Below, one piece after another: positions 1 to 5,738 of a DNA stretch of 19,118 nucleotides (positions are counted from its first letter, which is position 1; each line of letters opens with the position of its first letter). The translations under genes were made by a program, and so were the position numbers. The DNA is from JAOUEE01 sp051011595 (GTDB taxonomy: Bacteria > Actinomycetota > Acidimicrobiia > Acidimicrobiales > SHLQ01), in assembly GCA_051011595.1 (NCBI GenBank), contig JBPCTQ010000039.1, positions 1 through 19,118 of the forward strand. The letters run 5' to 3'. The notes under the pieces are model-generated. The model made no database searches, was not told where the DNA came from, and was given only the letters and a program-made list of their open reading frames with translations.

Positions 1-111
1 GGGCCTGGTCATCACGGCTCGGCCATCGGCAGTCCCCCGATCGACGGGCGCACGTCGGGATTTCTCCCCCGATCGAGCTGGATGGCAAGCGGGCGGAGTA
101 GGGGCTTCCAT
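1..111 (-). CDS. rsmH: Open frame at the left edge, probable 5' end of rsmH (partial)
   Basis: A minus-strand frame without stop codons runs from an ATG at 109-111 to the window edge. It contains a GTG at 13-15 and an ATG at 10-12 that would begin Met-Thr-Arg-Pro. In nearly all bacteria the gene after mraZ is rsmH (mraW), the 16S rRNA m4C1402 methyltransferase, so this is probably its beginning. The true start is more likely the ATG at 12 or GTG at 15, because the first 30 or so codons (Pro, Arg and Ser rich) do not resemble the usual N-terminus and include half of a large inverted repeat. No RsmH motif is inside the window, so the identification rests on gene order alone. Confidence 0.3.
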   Translation of the reverse strand, partial: MEAPTPPACHPARSGEKSRRAPVDRGTADGRAVMTRP

Positions 112-135
112 CTGTCGATCGGGAGACTGCCGATG
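24..135. repeat. 24-bp inverted repeat between mraZ and rsmH
   Basis: The left arm at 24-47 and the right arm at 112-135 are reverse complements at 22 of 24 positions, separated by 64 bases. A third partial copy of the core CCCCCGATCGA lies at 66-76. In the mraZ transcript the arms could pair into a long stem just before the probable rsmH start, or the repeats could be protein-binding sites. Function unknown. Confidence 0.6.
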
Positions 136-186
136 AACGAGCTCGTGTGGGTGGTGATCTCCTCTCTTGTCGTGGTGGGTGGTTGA
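133..186 (+). CDS. Possible 17-residue hydrophobic peptide (speculative)
   Basis: An ATG at 133 opens a 17-codon frame, MNELVWVVISSLVVVGG, ending in TGA at 184-186. A GGGAG sequence at 121-125 lies 7 bases upstream of the start, a good ribosome-binding distance. The peptide is almost entirely hydrophobic and could be a single membrane helix like those of small membrane peptides or type I toxins. It lies on the strand opposite mraZ and rsmH, in the gap between them, and its start falls in an arm of the inverted repeat. It is short enough to have arisen by chance. Confidence 0.15.
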   Translation: MNELVWVVISSLVVVGG

Positions 187-198
187 TTCAGGCGACGC

Positions 199-624
199 TC
201 AGACCCCCAGGCCCTCCGCGAGGGCCTGGGTCATCAGGGCGTCCAATTCGGGTTGTTGTTGCTGCCAGCGGGCTCGGTCCCAGATCTCGACGTGGTCCAT
301 CGCTCCCAACAGCACCACCTCGCGATCCAACGAGGCGAAGGTGCGAAGCCGGTCCGAGACCAGCACTCGACCTTGGGCGTCGAGTCCGACCTCCTCGGAA
401 TTGGCGGTCAGGCTGAGTAGCACTCGCGTGTCCATCTTCTGGTCGCGAGCTTTCTCCCGGAGTCGGGACAGCATCGAGTCGAACTCGTCCGGTTCCCACA
501 GCGCCAGGCACTGACCCTGCGGCGCCAGATAGGCGCTCTTGGCCAGGTGACCGCGGAACTTGGCCGGCAGCACGAGACGCCCTTTGGCGTCGATCGTGTG
601 CTCGAACGTTCCGACGAAGGTCAC
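199..624 (-). CDS. mraZ: Transcriptional regulator MraZ
   Basis: A 141-residue protein, the normal length for MraZ, the AbrB/SpoVT-fold DNA-binding protein that usually opens the division and cell wall (dcw) cluster. It forms ring-shaped oligomers that bind tandem GTGGG-type boxes in its own promoter and represses the cluster in the species studied. The protein shows the two family repeats: IDAKGRLVLPAKFR near residues 11-24 and LDAQGRVLVSDRLR in the second half. The start is a GTG at 622-624 with an AGGGGA ribosome-binding site 6 bases upstream (631-636). Directly upstream are the promoter and box array described separately, which points to autoregulation. Downstream the frame towards rsmH begins after roughly 90-190 bases. 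Confidence 0.96.
   Translation of the reverse strand: MTFVGTFEHTIDAKGRLVLPAKFRGHLAKSAYLAPQGQCLALWEPDEFDSMLSRLREKARDQKMDTRVLLSLTANSEEVGLDAQGRVLVSDRLRTFASLDREVVLLGAMDHVEIWDRARWQQQQPELDALMTQALAEGLGV
206..230 (-). repeat. Perfect 11-bp hairpin in the last codons of mraZ
   Basis: CCCAGGCCCTC at 206-216 and GAGGGCCTGGG at 220-230 are perfect reverse complements around a 3-base loop. The stem covers codons just before the mraZ stop. There is no T-tract on either side, so it is not a textbook intrinsic terminator. It could attenuate read-through or stabilise the mRNA 3' part, or simply be a by-product of the GC-rich Gln-Ala-Leu-Ala-Glu-Gly-Leu-Gly coding. Confidence 0.5.
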
Positions 625-715
625 TCCGGTTCCCCTGGTCCTGTTGATGGCGGATACGGGCTTCGAAGAGCGAATGAACGGTGGCGGTTGGTGTGGCCTG
701 CTCTCCCATGTCGCG

Positions 716-780
716 CCACATTATGGGATAGTCCCCCACTACGCAAGCATTTTCCCCCACTTTCTTCACAAATCATCCAC
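716..780 (-). promoter_or_regulatory. MraZ-box array upstream of mraZ
   Basis: Reading the minus strand, GTGG-type boxes begin at 780 (GTGGATG), 760 (GTGGGGG), 739 (GTGGGGG) and 719 (GTGG), that is 20, 21 and 20 bases apart. A weaker GTGAAG starts at 769. The two central boxes read AAAGTGGGGGA and GTAGTGGGGGA, very close to published MraZ boxes (tandem TGGGN or AAAGTG repeats). The array covers the -35 to -10 region of the proposed promoter, as expected for autorepression. The spacing of two helical turns, rather than the one turn known from E. coli, is noteworthy. Confidence 0.8.
720..746 (-). promoter_or_regulatory. Proposed mraZ promoter
   Basis: On the minus strand a CATAAT -10 element (720-725) lies 15 bases from a TTGCGT -35-like element (741-746). 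Transcription would begin near 713, leaving a leader of about 89 bases before the GTG start. The spacer contains one of the GTGGGGG boxes. The spacer is two bases short of optimal, so the -35 assignment is tentative. Confidence 0.45.
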
Positions 781-782
781 TT

Positions 783-798
783 TCGAACAGGCGTTCGA
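783..798. promoter_or_regulatory. LexA (SOS) box
   Basis: TCGAACAGGCGTTCGA is a perfect palindrome of the form TCGAAC-N4-GTTCGA, which matches the LexA operator of Actinobacteria and other Gram-positive bacteria (core CGAAC-N4-GTTCG). It ends two bases before the first MraZ box. The gene on its right (993-1652) is transcribed towards the site, so the only annotated gene it can control is mraZ, or an unannotated plus-strand transcript with a TAGGGT -10-like hexamer at 799-804. No other perfect copy was noticed in the window. Confidence 0.75.
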
Positions 799-992
799 TA
801 GGGTGGGACGGCGACCACTGCCCCGTCGCGGGGCGCGCCGGGTCAGCCCGGACGCCCCAGAACGCAGTCAGCGACCGGCCAGATGGGCCAGGACCCGCAC
901 GAGCACCACCGGTCAAAACCTCACCGCTGCGGTCACAGCGAAGCTGCGATCACAGCACCGCCGCCGTCGCCGCACCCACCGGGCCTCGACCG
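799..992. other. Non-coding stretch between the lipoate-ligase gene and the mraZ operator
   Basis: No convincing gene was found here. A 6-bp GC hairpin with a TCG loop lies at 820-834 (GCCCCG/CGGGGC) and may help end transcription arriving from the minus-strand genes on the right, although no T-tract follows. Bases 867-909 resemble the last 43 bases of the neighbouring gene (see repeat). Confidence 0.5.
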
Positions 993-1034
993 TCAGCGAC
1001 CGGCGAGCTCGTCCAGGAACCGCTCGACCAGCAC
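867..1034 (-). repeat. 43-bp imperfect direct repeat of the lipoate-ligase gene 3' end
   Basis: Bases 867-909 and 992-1034 align without gaps at 35 of 43 positions, and each ends in the same GCCGGTCGCTGAC that includes the TGA stop codon of the real gene at 993-995. The outer copy has no long open frame, because a TGA interrupts it a few codons upstream. It looks like a decayed partial duplication of the gene's 3' end. Chance similarity within Leu/Arg-rich GC coding sequence remains possible. Confidence 0.4.
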
Positions 1035-1652
1035 ATCGGCCGACGCGGGCACCGCCGCGGTCATGGCCGACGACTGCGTGCGCAGACGTTCTCGATCGCC
1101 ATCGCCCAGGGCCAGGTGATCGATCACCAGGTCGAGTGACGGATCGAGCAACACCAGCGCCTGGAAACGCGCCATCTCACGGGTTCGCCGCTGCGACAGT
1201 CCCACCACCTTCCCCTCCCCCACCAGGACTTCGCCGGTGTTGTGCCCGGCGAAACAGATCAGTTCGGACCAGGCTCGGTCTCGGTGGGGGTGGTCGACCA
1301 CCACACCGTCCAGGCCGAAGGCGGCCACCGTCGATCGCCAGGTCTCACCCAGCCAAAGGAACGATCTCCCCACATCGGCTCGCCAGAGCGGATCATCGAC
1401 GGGCACCACCACATCAACCCACAACGACCCACCCGGCTCCAGCCCGACAAGGCCGCCGCCGGAGCGCCGCCGGGCCACGACCACACCCGATGCCTCGAGC
1501 CGTTCGTGGTCGAGGATGTCGGCGGATTGTGCACTACCCAACACGAGGGTGGGACGGTCGACATGGAGCAGCCACGCACCACGTTCGGCACCCGTTTCGA
1601 GGTGGTGGAGCTCGTCGGCAGTGCCGGCCAGCTCGTGTATCGGCCAGTTCAC
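993..1652 (-). CDS. Lipoate--protein ligase family protein (BPL/LplA domain)
   Basis: A 219-residue protein of the biotin/lipoate ligase fold (LplA_LipB_cat). It shows RRRSGGGLV at residues 61-69, the substrate-binding loop, and LICFAGHNTGEV followed by GKVVGLSQRR with Lys148 at the usual lipoyl-AMP-contacting lysine. Cys133 lies where amidotransferase or octanoyltransferase relatives (LipM/LipL type) keep a cysteine, so ligase and transferase roles cannot be separated by eye. The expected role is attaching lipoyl or octanoyl groups to the E2 and GcvH lysine in the cytoplasm. The start is a GTG at 1650-1652 with GGGAAG about 6 bases upstream. It follows the HNH gene after a 66-base gap and is the last gene of the minus-strand group. 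Confidence 0.85.
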   Translation of the reverse strand: MNWPIHELAGTADELHHLETGAERGAWLLHVDRPTLVLGSAQSADILDHERLEASGVVVARRRSGGGLVGLEPGGSLWVDVVVPVDDPLWRADVGRSFLWLGETWRSTVAAFGLDGVVVDHPHRDRAWSELICFAGHNTGEVLVGEGKVVGLSQRRTREMARFQALVLLDPSLDLVIDHLALGDGDRERLRTQSSAMTAAVPASADVLVERFLDELAGR

Positions 1653-1718
1653 CGAGATCTTCCCGCCCGTTCCATGGGCCGGTTCACCATCGTCGCTTGT
1701 CGGCCGGCGACCGGACGC

Positions 1719-2231
1719 TCACGCGCTGGCGCGGCCGGCGAAGACGTCGAGGTAGGGCTCCCATCGAGGCGGCACCACCCCGGCCGCCACCCGAAACCAC
1801 GTATGGAGCTCAGGGGGGCCGGGCACCCGACGAAGATGCATCGAGGTCTCGGCCAGCAGACGGTCTCGCTTCGAGGCATTGCAGGGTCGACAGGCCGCCA
1901 CCACGTTGTCCCAGGTGTGACCTCCGCCGCGGCTACGGGGCACAACATGATCGATCGACTCGGCCCGACCGCCGCAGTATTGGCAGGTGTGGTCGTCGCG
2001 GGCGAACACCGCCCGCCGGTTCAATGCCCGTCGCCGCTGGAACGGCACCCGCACGAATCGAGTGAGACGAACCACCGATGGTTCGGCCAACTCGGTCCTC
2101 TCACTGCGCAGCAAGCGGCCGCTGTCCTCGAGCAGGATGGCCTTGTCGGCCAGCACCAGACAGACCGCTCGACGGGCCGTCACCACGGCCAGGGGTTCGT
2201 AGGTAGCGTTCAGCACCAGGGCCCGGCTCAT
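1719..2231 (-). CDS. HNH endonuclease domain protein
   Basis: A 170-residue protein that starts MSRALVLNATYEPL, the characteristic N-terminus of a widespread actinobacterial HNH family. The nuclease domain is complete: zinc pair Cys83-X2-Cys86, Asp94-His95, Asn109, and second zinc pair Cys114-X2-Cys117 followed by Asn118. The family resembles McrA-type nucleases, but its physiological role is not known. The ATG at 2229-2231 is preferred to an upstream in-frame start at 2258, because the family begins there and a TACCCT hexamer sits exactly 6 bases upstream, suggesting a leaderless mRNA. It lies 54 bases after the 84-residue gene. Confidence 0.88.
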   Translation of the reverse strand: MSRALVLNATYEPLAVVTARRAVCLVLADKAILLEDSGRLLRSERTELAEPSVVRLTRFVRVPFQRRRALNRRAVFARDDHTCQYCGGRAESIDHVVPRSRGGGHTWDNVVAACRPCNASKRDRLLAETSMHLRRVPGPPELHTWFRVAAGVVPPRWEPYLDVFAGRASA

Positions 2232-2237
2232 GGACCG

Positions 2238-2243
2238 AGGGTA
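2238..2243 (-). promoter_or_regulatory. -10-like hexamer for a leaderless HNH transcript
   Basis: TACCCT on the minus strand (TAnnnT class), followed by 6 bases and then the ATG at 2231. No ribosome-binding site is visible. It would be an internal promoter within the ROK to lipoate-ligase gene group. Confidence 0.4.
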
Positions 2244-2285
2244 ACGAACCGCCGCCAACAGTGCATTTGAATGGCAAGCCGGCGG

Positions 2286-2540
2286 TCAGCCCGATGGCCA
2301 TCGGCGGCACCATCGGAGGTACGTCACCACATCGTCGACCGGTGGGAGCCGATCGGGGTCGCCGTACGCGGTCTGCATCCGAAAGTGCAGGTAGTCAGCA
2401 GGGGGCAGGGGGAGAAACGGGCGTCGCCGCCACCAACCGGGCGGGGCCAGACGCCCGATCTGGGCCACCGCAGTGGCCCACAGGACCGGCCGTCGCGCCA
2501 CCGCCAGAACCACGGCCGCAAACCAACGGGCGGTCCTCAT
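2286..2540 (-). CDS. Small uncharacterised protein coupled to the ROK kinase (84 residues)
   Basis: The ATG at 2538-2540 overlaps the ROK kinase stop codon as ATGA, the pattern of translational coupling. The frame ends at 2286, giving 84 residues. The N-terminus (residues 1-30) is basic and hydrophobic and could be one amphipathic or membrane-associated helix. Residues 34-48 hold a cluster of Pro, Trp and Arg (PGWWRRRPFLPLPPADY). The C-terminus contains HFRMQTAYGDPDR, then VDDVVTYLRWCRRWP. I have an impression of similar short proteins next to kinases in other Actinobacteria, but cannot name a family or function. The evidence that it is real is the exact ATGA overlap and the absence of any other gene in the gap. 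A longer frame reaching to 2888 is the same frame extended under the kinase gene and is rejected. Confidence 0.75.
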   Translation of the reverse strand: MRTARWFAAVVLAVARRPVLWATAVAQIGRLAPPGWWRRRPFLPLPPADYLHFRMQTAYGDPDRLPPVDDVVTYLRWCRRWPSG

Positions 2541-3400
2541 TGGTCGCCGCCGGCCTGTCGGGCCAGCGATGCGGCCCCGATGAGCGGACCGTCGGGCCCC
2601 AAGCCCACCGGTTGGATACGAACACCCGCGCAGTATTCGATGCGAGCCAACCGATCGATCTCGGCCTGAGCCGAGTGCAACAACACGTCGCCGTAGCCGA
2701 GACCAACCGAGCCACCCACCAGGGCCAGTCGCAGATCGAGCAGCACCATGATCTGCGCCACCGCCCGCCCGACGAGTGTGCCCACCCGGTGTCGCATCGC
2801 CGGCCCCGCCTCGGCCGCCGGTCGTCCGGTTATGGCCTGGATGGCAGTCCCCGAGGCCTCGGCCTCGAGACACCCGCGCGAACCACACGCGCAGGACCGA
2901 CCCCCTGGCTCGACGATGAGGTGGCCGATGTGACCGGCGTTGCCGTCGGCGCCGTGGAGTGCCTTTCCATCGATGACGATCCCGCCGCCGACGCCGGTCG
3001 ACACAACCATCGCCAGATAGTCATCGACACCCTGGGCTGCCCCCTGCCATCCCTCGCCCATGGCCAGGGCCTTGGCGTCGTTGTCCACCACCACGTCGAA
3101 GCCGAGGTGATCGGCCAGGCGCGAACGGAGCGGGAAGCCGCGCCACGCGTCGATGTTGAGCGGCGAGACCGCCTCACCGCCTCGGGTCATGGGTCCGCCG
3201 CAGCCGACCCCGCATACCGTCGCATCAGAACCGTCGGCCAACGCCTCGTCGATCGCGGTGGTCAGTGAACCGAACAGCACCTCGGCGTCGTCGGTATCGA
3301 TCGTGGGAACCTGTTGTCTCGAACGCAGCCGACCGTCGTCATCGACGAGCGCGGCCGCCATCTTCGTGCCACCGATGTCGACGGCCAGTACTTCGGGCAT
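2537..3400 (-). CDS. ROK family sugar kinase (glucokinase-like)
   Basis: A 287-residue protein beginning MPEVLAVDIGGTK, the phosphate-binding loop of the ROK (Repressor, ORF, Kinase) family. Near the middle it shows VSTGVGGGIV and GNAGHIGH, then the zinc-binding CACGSRGCLE cluster. It has no N-terminal helix-turn-helix, so it is a kinase rather than a repressor. It should phosphorylate glucose or an N-acyl-hexosamine with ATP in the cytoplasm. The first residue of the usual ExGH motif is His (GHIGH), as I recall for NanK-type kinases, so glucose specificity is uncertain. The ATG at 3398-3400 is chosen because a TACGGT hexamer lies 7 bases upstream. In-frame GTG codons at 3409 and 3424 are alternatives. 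It is the first gene of the minus-strand group. Confidence 0.9.
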   Translation of the reverse strand: MPEVLAVDIGGTKMAAALVDDDGRLRSRQQVPTIDTDDAEVLFGSLTTAIDEALADGSDATVCGVGCGGPMTRGGEAVSPLNIDAWRGFPLRSRLADHLGFDVVVDNDAKALAMGEGWQGAAQGVDDYLAMVVSTGVGGGIVIDGKALHGADGNAGHIGHLIVEPGGRSCACGSRGCLEAEASGTAIQAITGRPAAEAGPAMRHRVGTLVGRAVAQIMVLLDLRLALVGGSVGLGYGDVLLHSAQAEIDRLARIEYCAGVRIQPVGLGPDGPLIGAASLARQAGGDQ

Positions 3401-3403
3401 CGG

Positions 3404-3419
3404 GCCCACCGTAGTGGGC
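3404..3419 (-). promoter_or_regulatory. ROK kinase start region: -10-like hexamer within an inverted repeat
   Basis: Minus-strand TACGGT (3408-3413) lies 7 bases before the ATG at 3400. It is embedded in a 6-bp inverted repeat, GCCCAC at 3404-3409 and GTGGGC at 3414-3419, so a repressor bound there would cover the -10. Confidence 0.4.
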
Positions 3420-3475
3420 GACACTCCTCACCCCAGCGGCCGAGGGTGGACCGGGCCCAAGGCAACGACCCGCGG

Positions 3476-3504
3476 TTCAGGTACGGGCGCCGAGACCGTA
3501 CGAT
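3476..3504 (+). promoter_or_regulatory. Proposed promoter of the moxR operon
   Basis: TTCAGG (3476-3481) and TACGAT (3499-3504) are separated by 17 bases. A 6-bp inverted repeat, GTACGG at 3481-3486 and CCGTAC at 3496-3501, fills the spacer and overlaps the -10, like an operator. Transcription would begin near 3511. GGAGGG at 3531-3536 is the ribosome-binding site, 8 bases before the GTG at 3545. Confidence 0.5.
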
Positions 3505-3544
3505 GGCAGGTCCGAGCTTCCACCACTTCCGGAGGGACCACCCC

Positions 3545-4522
3545 GTGAGCGCAGCCGAGACGACCTCTCGCACCTTCTCCGAGTTGTTCGATGCTGTTCG
3601 AGCCAACGTCGGAGAGGTGGTGAAGGGCAAGGACGAGGTCAGCCACCTGGTCATCGTCTGCCTGGTGGCCGAGGGCCATTGCCTCGTCGAGGATGCACCC
3701 GGCGTCGGGAAGACCACCTTGGCCAAAGCCCTGGCCCGGTCGGTCGAAGGGACGTTCGGCCGGATCCAGTTCACCCCTGATCTGCTCCCGGCCGACGTGG
3801 TGGGCACCAGCATCTGGAACCGCAATTCGGGCTCGTTCGAGTTCCGCCCCGGGGCGATCTTCCACAACGTGGTCCTGGCCGACGAGATCAACCGTGCCTC
3901 ACCCAAGACCCAGTCAGCCCTGCTGGAGGCCATGGCCGAGCGCCAGGTGACCGTCGATGGCACCACCCACGATCTCGATCGCCCCTTCCTGGTCATCGCC
4001 ACCCAGAACCCGCTCGACCACGAGGGCACCTATCCCCTCCCGGAGAGCCAGCTCGACCGGTTTCTCATGCGGATCTCGGTGGGCTACCCGGCCCCTGACG
4101 CCGAGCTCGAGCTGTTGACCAGTCACGGCTCCAGCGACGACGCCGCCATCCTGGCCTCGATCGGCCCGGTGGTGAGCACGGCCGAGGTGCAGGGTATGAG
4201 CCGTGCCCTCAACGGGGTGCACGTCGAACCGGGCCTGCGGCGGTATCTCATCGACCTGGCCACCACGTCTCGCCAGCATCCCTCACTGGCGCTGGGGGCT
4301 TCGCCACGGGCCATCCTCAGCCTGCAGCGAGCGGCTCAGGCCCACGCCGCCGCCCACGGGCGCACCTTCGTGAGCCCCGACGACATCAAGTTCCTCGCCG
4401 ATCCCGTGCTCACCCACCGACTCGTCGTCAGTCCTGAAGCGCAGCTCCAGGGACTCGATGCGTCTGCTGTCCTCCGCGACATTCTCGATCGCGTCCCGGT
4501 TCGCGCCGGGTCGGTGAGCTGA
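3545..4522 (+). CDS. MoxR family AAA+ ATPase
   Basis: A 325-residue protein, the usual MoxR size. Walker A is APGVGKTT (residues 51-58, Lys56), Walker B is VVLADEINRA (Asp113, Glu114), followed by the MoxR hallmark SPKTQSALLEAM and the sensor region IATQNP with EGTYPLPESQLDRF. MoxR ATPases act as chaperone-like partners of DUF58/vWA proteins, assembling or activating membrane or secreted complexes. The start is the GTG at 3545 (VSAAETTSRTF), with a clear GGAGGG site. The frame remains open upstream to 3314, but that part runs antisense to the kinase gene. The DUF58 gene follows after 13 bases, so the two are certainly co-transcribed. Confidence 0.96.
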   Translation: MSAAETTSRTFSELFDAVRANVGEVVKGKDEVSHLVIVCLVAEGHCLVEDAPGVGKTTLAKALARSVEGTFGRIQFTPDLLPADVVGTSIWNRNSGSFEFRPGAIFHNVVLADEINRASPKTQSALLEAMAERQVTVDGTTHDLDRPFLVIATQNPLDHEGTYPLPESQLDRFLMRISVGYPAPDAELELLTSHGSSDDAAILASIGPVVSTAEVQGMSRALNGVHVEPGLRRYLIDLATTSRQHPSLALGASPRAILSLQRAAQAHAAAHGRTFVSPDDIKFLADPVLTHRLVVSPEAQLQGLDASAVLRDILDRVPVRAGSVS

Positions 4523-4535
4523 CCGGAGGGGTCTG

Positions 4536-5738
4536 GTGCCGACCCGCATCGGCTGGCTGGTGGCCGTTCTGGGGGTGGTGTTGTTGGTGGCCGGCCGGCT
4601 CCTCGGCCTGATCGAGCTGTACGTCCTCGCCGCGTTGGTCATCGGCCTGGTGATCCTCAGCGTGATCCGTATCCGCAGCCAGCCCCTCGATCTGGGTGTC
4701 ACCCGCATGCTCGAACCCCAGCGGGTTCCGGCGGGGGCGCCGGCCCGAGTCGAGTTGCGTCTGCACAACCGGGCCAGCCGCCGCTCGCCGGTACTGCGGC
4801 TCCAGGACGCCGTGTCGGGCACGAAGGGAGCCCGCCTGCTGGTGCCGCCAATCGACCCCCGCGGCGACACTGCCGCCGCCTACCGGCTACCCACCGACAA
4901 ACGAGGCATCGTCGGAGTGGGGCCTCTGCGGATCGAGGTCGTCGACCCGTTCGGGCTGGCCCAGGTGCGCGCCCAGGCCGCACCCCGGGCCGATCTCATC
5001 GTGCATCCCGTCATCCATCCGCTCGGTAGCCATCCCCAACCCGACGGCACCGACCCCCATGCCGGCACCGACCTGTCCGCGCCGCTCAGCGTGAGCGGCG
5101 ACGAGTTCCACGCCCTCCGCCCGTACGTGAGCGGCGACGATCTCCGGCGTATCCACTGGCCGTCGAGTGCCCGCCACGACCAACTCCTGGTCCGCCAGGA
5201 CGAACGCCCTCGGCAAGGCCGGGTCACCGTCCTCCTCGACGTGCGCCAGCCCCAGTGCACCGACGCCAGCCTCGACATCACCGCCTCCGTGGCCGCCAGC
5301 ATTCTCCACGCCGCTCAGCATCGGCGCGAGCTGACCCGCCTCGTCACCACCTCGGGGATCGATACCGGCTTCGGAGCCGGCACGATCCACGCCGACACGC
5401 TGCTGCGGGCTCTGGCTCTGGTGGGCCCGGGCCGCCCGGCCTCGCTGCTCGATGCCATCGACACCACCCTCGCCCGGTCGGGCCGGAGCGCCGTGGTGAT
5501 CGTCACCAGCGGGCTCAGCGACAACGACCAGGCGGCAGTGAAGATCGCCAAACAACGAGCCGTCTCGTGTTCGCTCGTCATCGTCGACCCGTCGGCCTGG
5601 AACCCGAAGGCGGCCGAGTCGACGATGGAGCCGGCGGTCGGACACGTGGTGGTGTCGAGGCGACATCCGTTCCCCGAGGCCTGGGAGTACGCTCGCCGCC
5701 GGAGGGGACGTTCCGCCACCGGGAGCCCGACACCATGA
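4536..5738 (+). CDS. DUF58 domain protein
   Basis: A 400-residue protein with two N-terminal membrane helices (about residues 6-24 and 26-45), a beta-rich central part, and the DUF58 signature around residues 191-215: LRPYVSGDDLRRIHW, then SSARHDQLLVRQDE. The following VTVLLDV begins a von Willebrand A-like fold. DUF58 proteins pair with MoxR ATPases, usually with a membrane transglutaminase in the same operon, exactly as here. The biochemical role is not established. The GTG start at 4536 has GGAGGGG at 4525-4531, and the stop overlaps the next start as ATGA (5735-5738). Confidence 0.93.
   Translation: MPTRIGWLVAVLGVVLLVAGRLLGLIELYVLAALVIGLVILSVIRIRSQPLDLGVTRMLEPQRVPAGAPARVELRLHNRASRRSPVLRLQDAVSGTKGARLLVPPIDPRGDTAAAYRLPTDKRGIVGVGPLRIEVVDPFGLAQVRAQAAPRADLIVHPVIHPLGSHPQPDGTDPHAGTDLSAPLSVSGDEFHALRPYVSGDDLRRIHWPSSARHDQLLVRQDERPRQGRVTVLLDVRQPQCTDASLDITASVAASILHAAQHRRELTRLVTTSGIDTGFGAGTIHADTLLRALALVGPGRPASLLDAIDTTLARSGRSAVVIVTSGLSDNDQAAVKIAKQRAVSCSLVIVDPSAWNPKAAESTMEPAVGHVVVSRRHPFPEAWEYARRRRGRSATGSPTP

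Noticed and set aside
602..614. TCGAACGTTCCGA at the mraZ start as a second LexA box
   Set aside because: There is no 4-base spacer between half-sites, and the bases are explained by the conserved Val-Gly-Thr-Phe-Glu codons.
560..2065. 501-codon plus-strand open frame
   Set aside because: It is antisense to the mraZ promoter, lipoate-ligase and HNH genes, is extremely rich in Arg and Pro, and has no recognisable domain. Long antisense frames are common in GC-rich DNA.
2541..2888. N-terminal extension of the 84-residue protein
   Set aside because: The extension lies entirely inside the ROK kinase gene in another frame and is low-complexity Gly/Arg. The ATG at 2540 with its ATGA overlap is a far better start.
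3314..3544. N-terminal extension of the MoxR protein
   Set aside because: It is antisense to the kinase gene and the divergent promoter region. MoxR proteins begin near the GTG at 3545, which has a good ribosome-binding site.
5255..5734. N-terminal extension of the transglutaminase
   Set aside because: It overlaps the DUF58 gene in another frame. The ATG at 5735 overlapping the DUF58 stop begins the membrane helices expected for the family.
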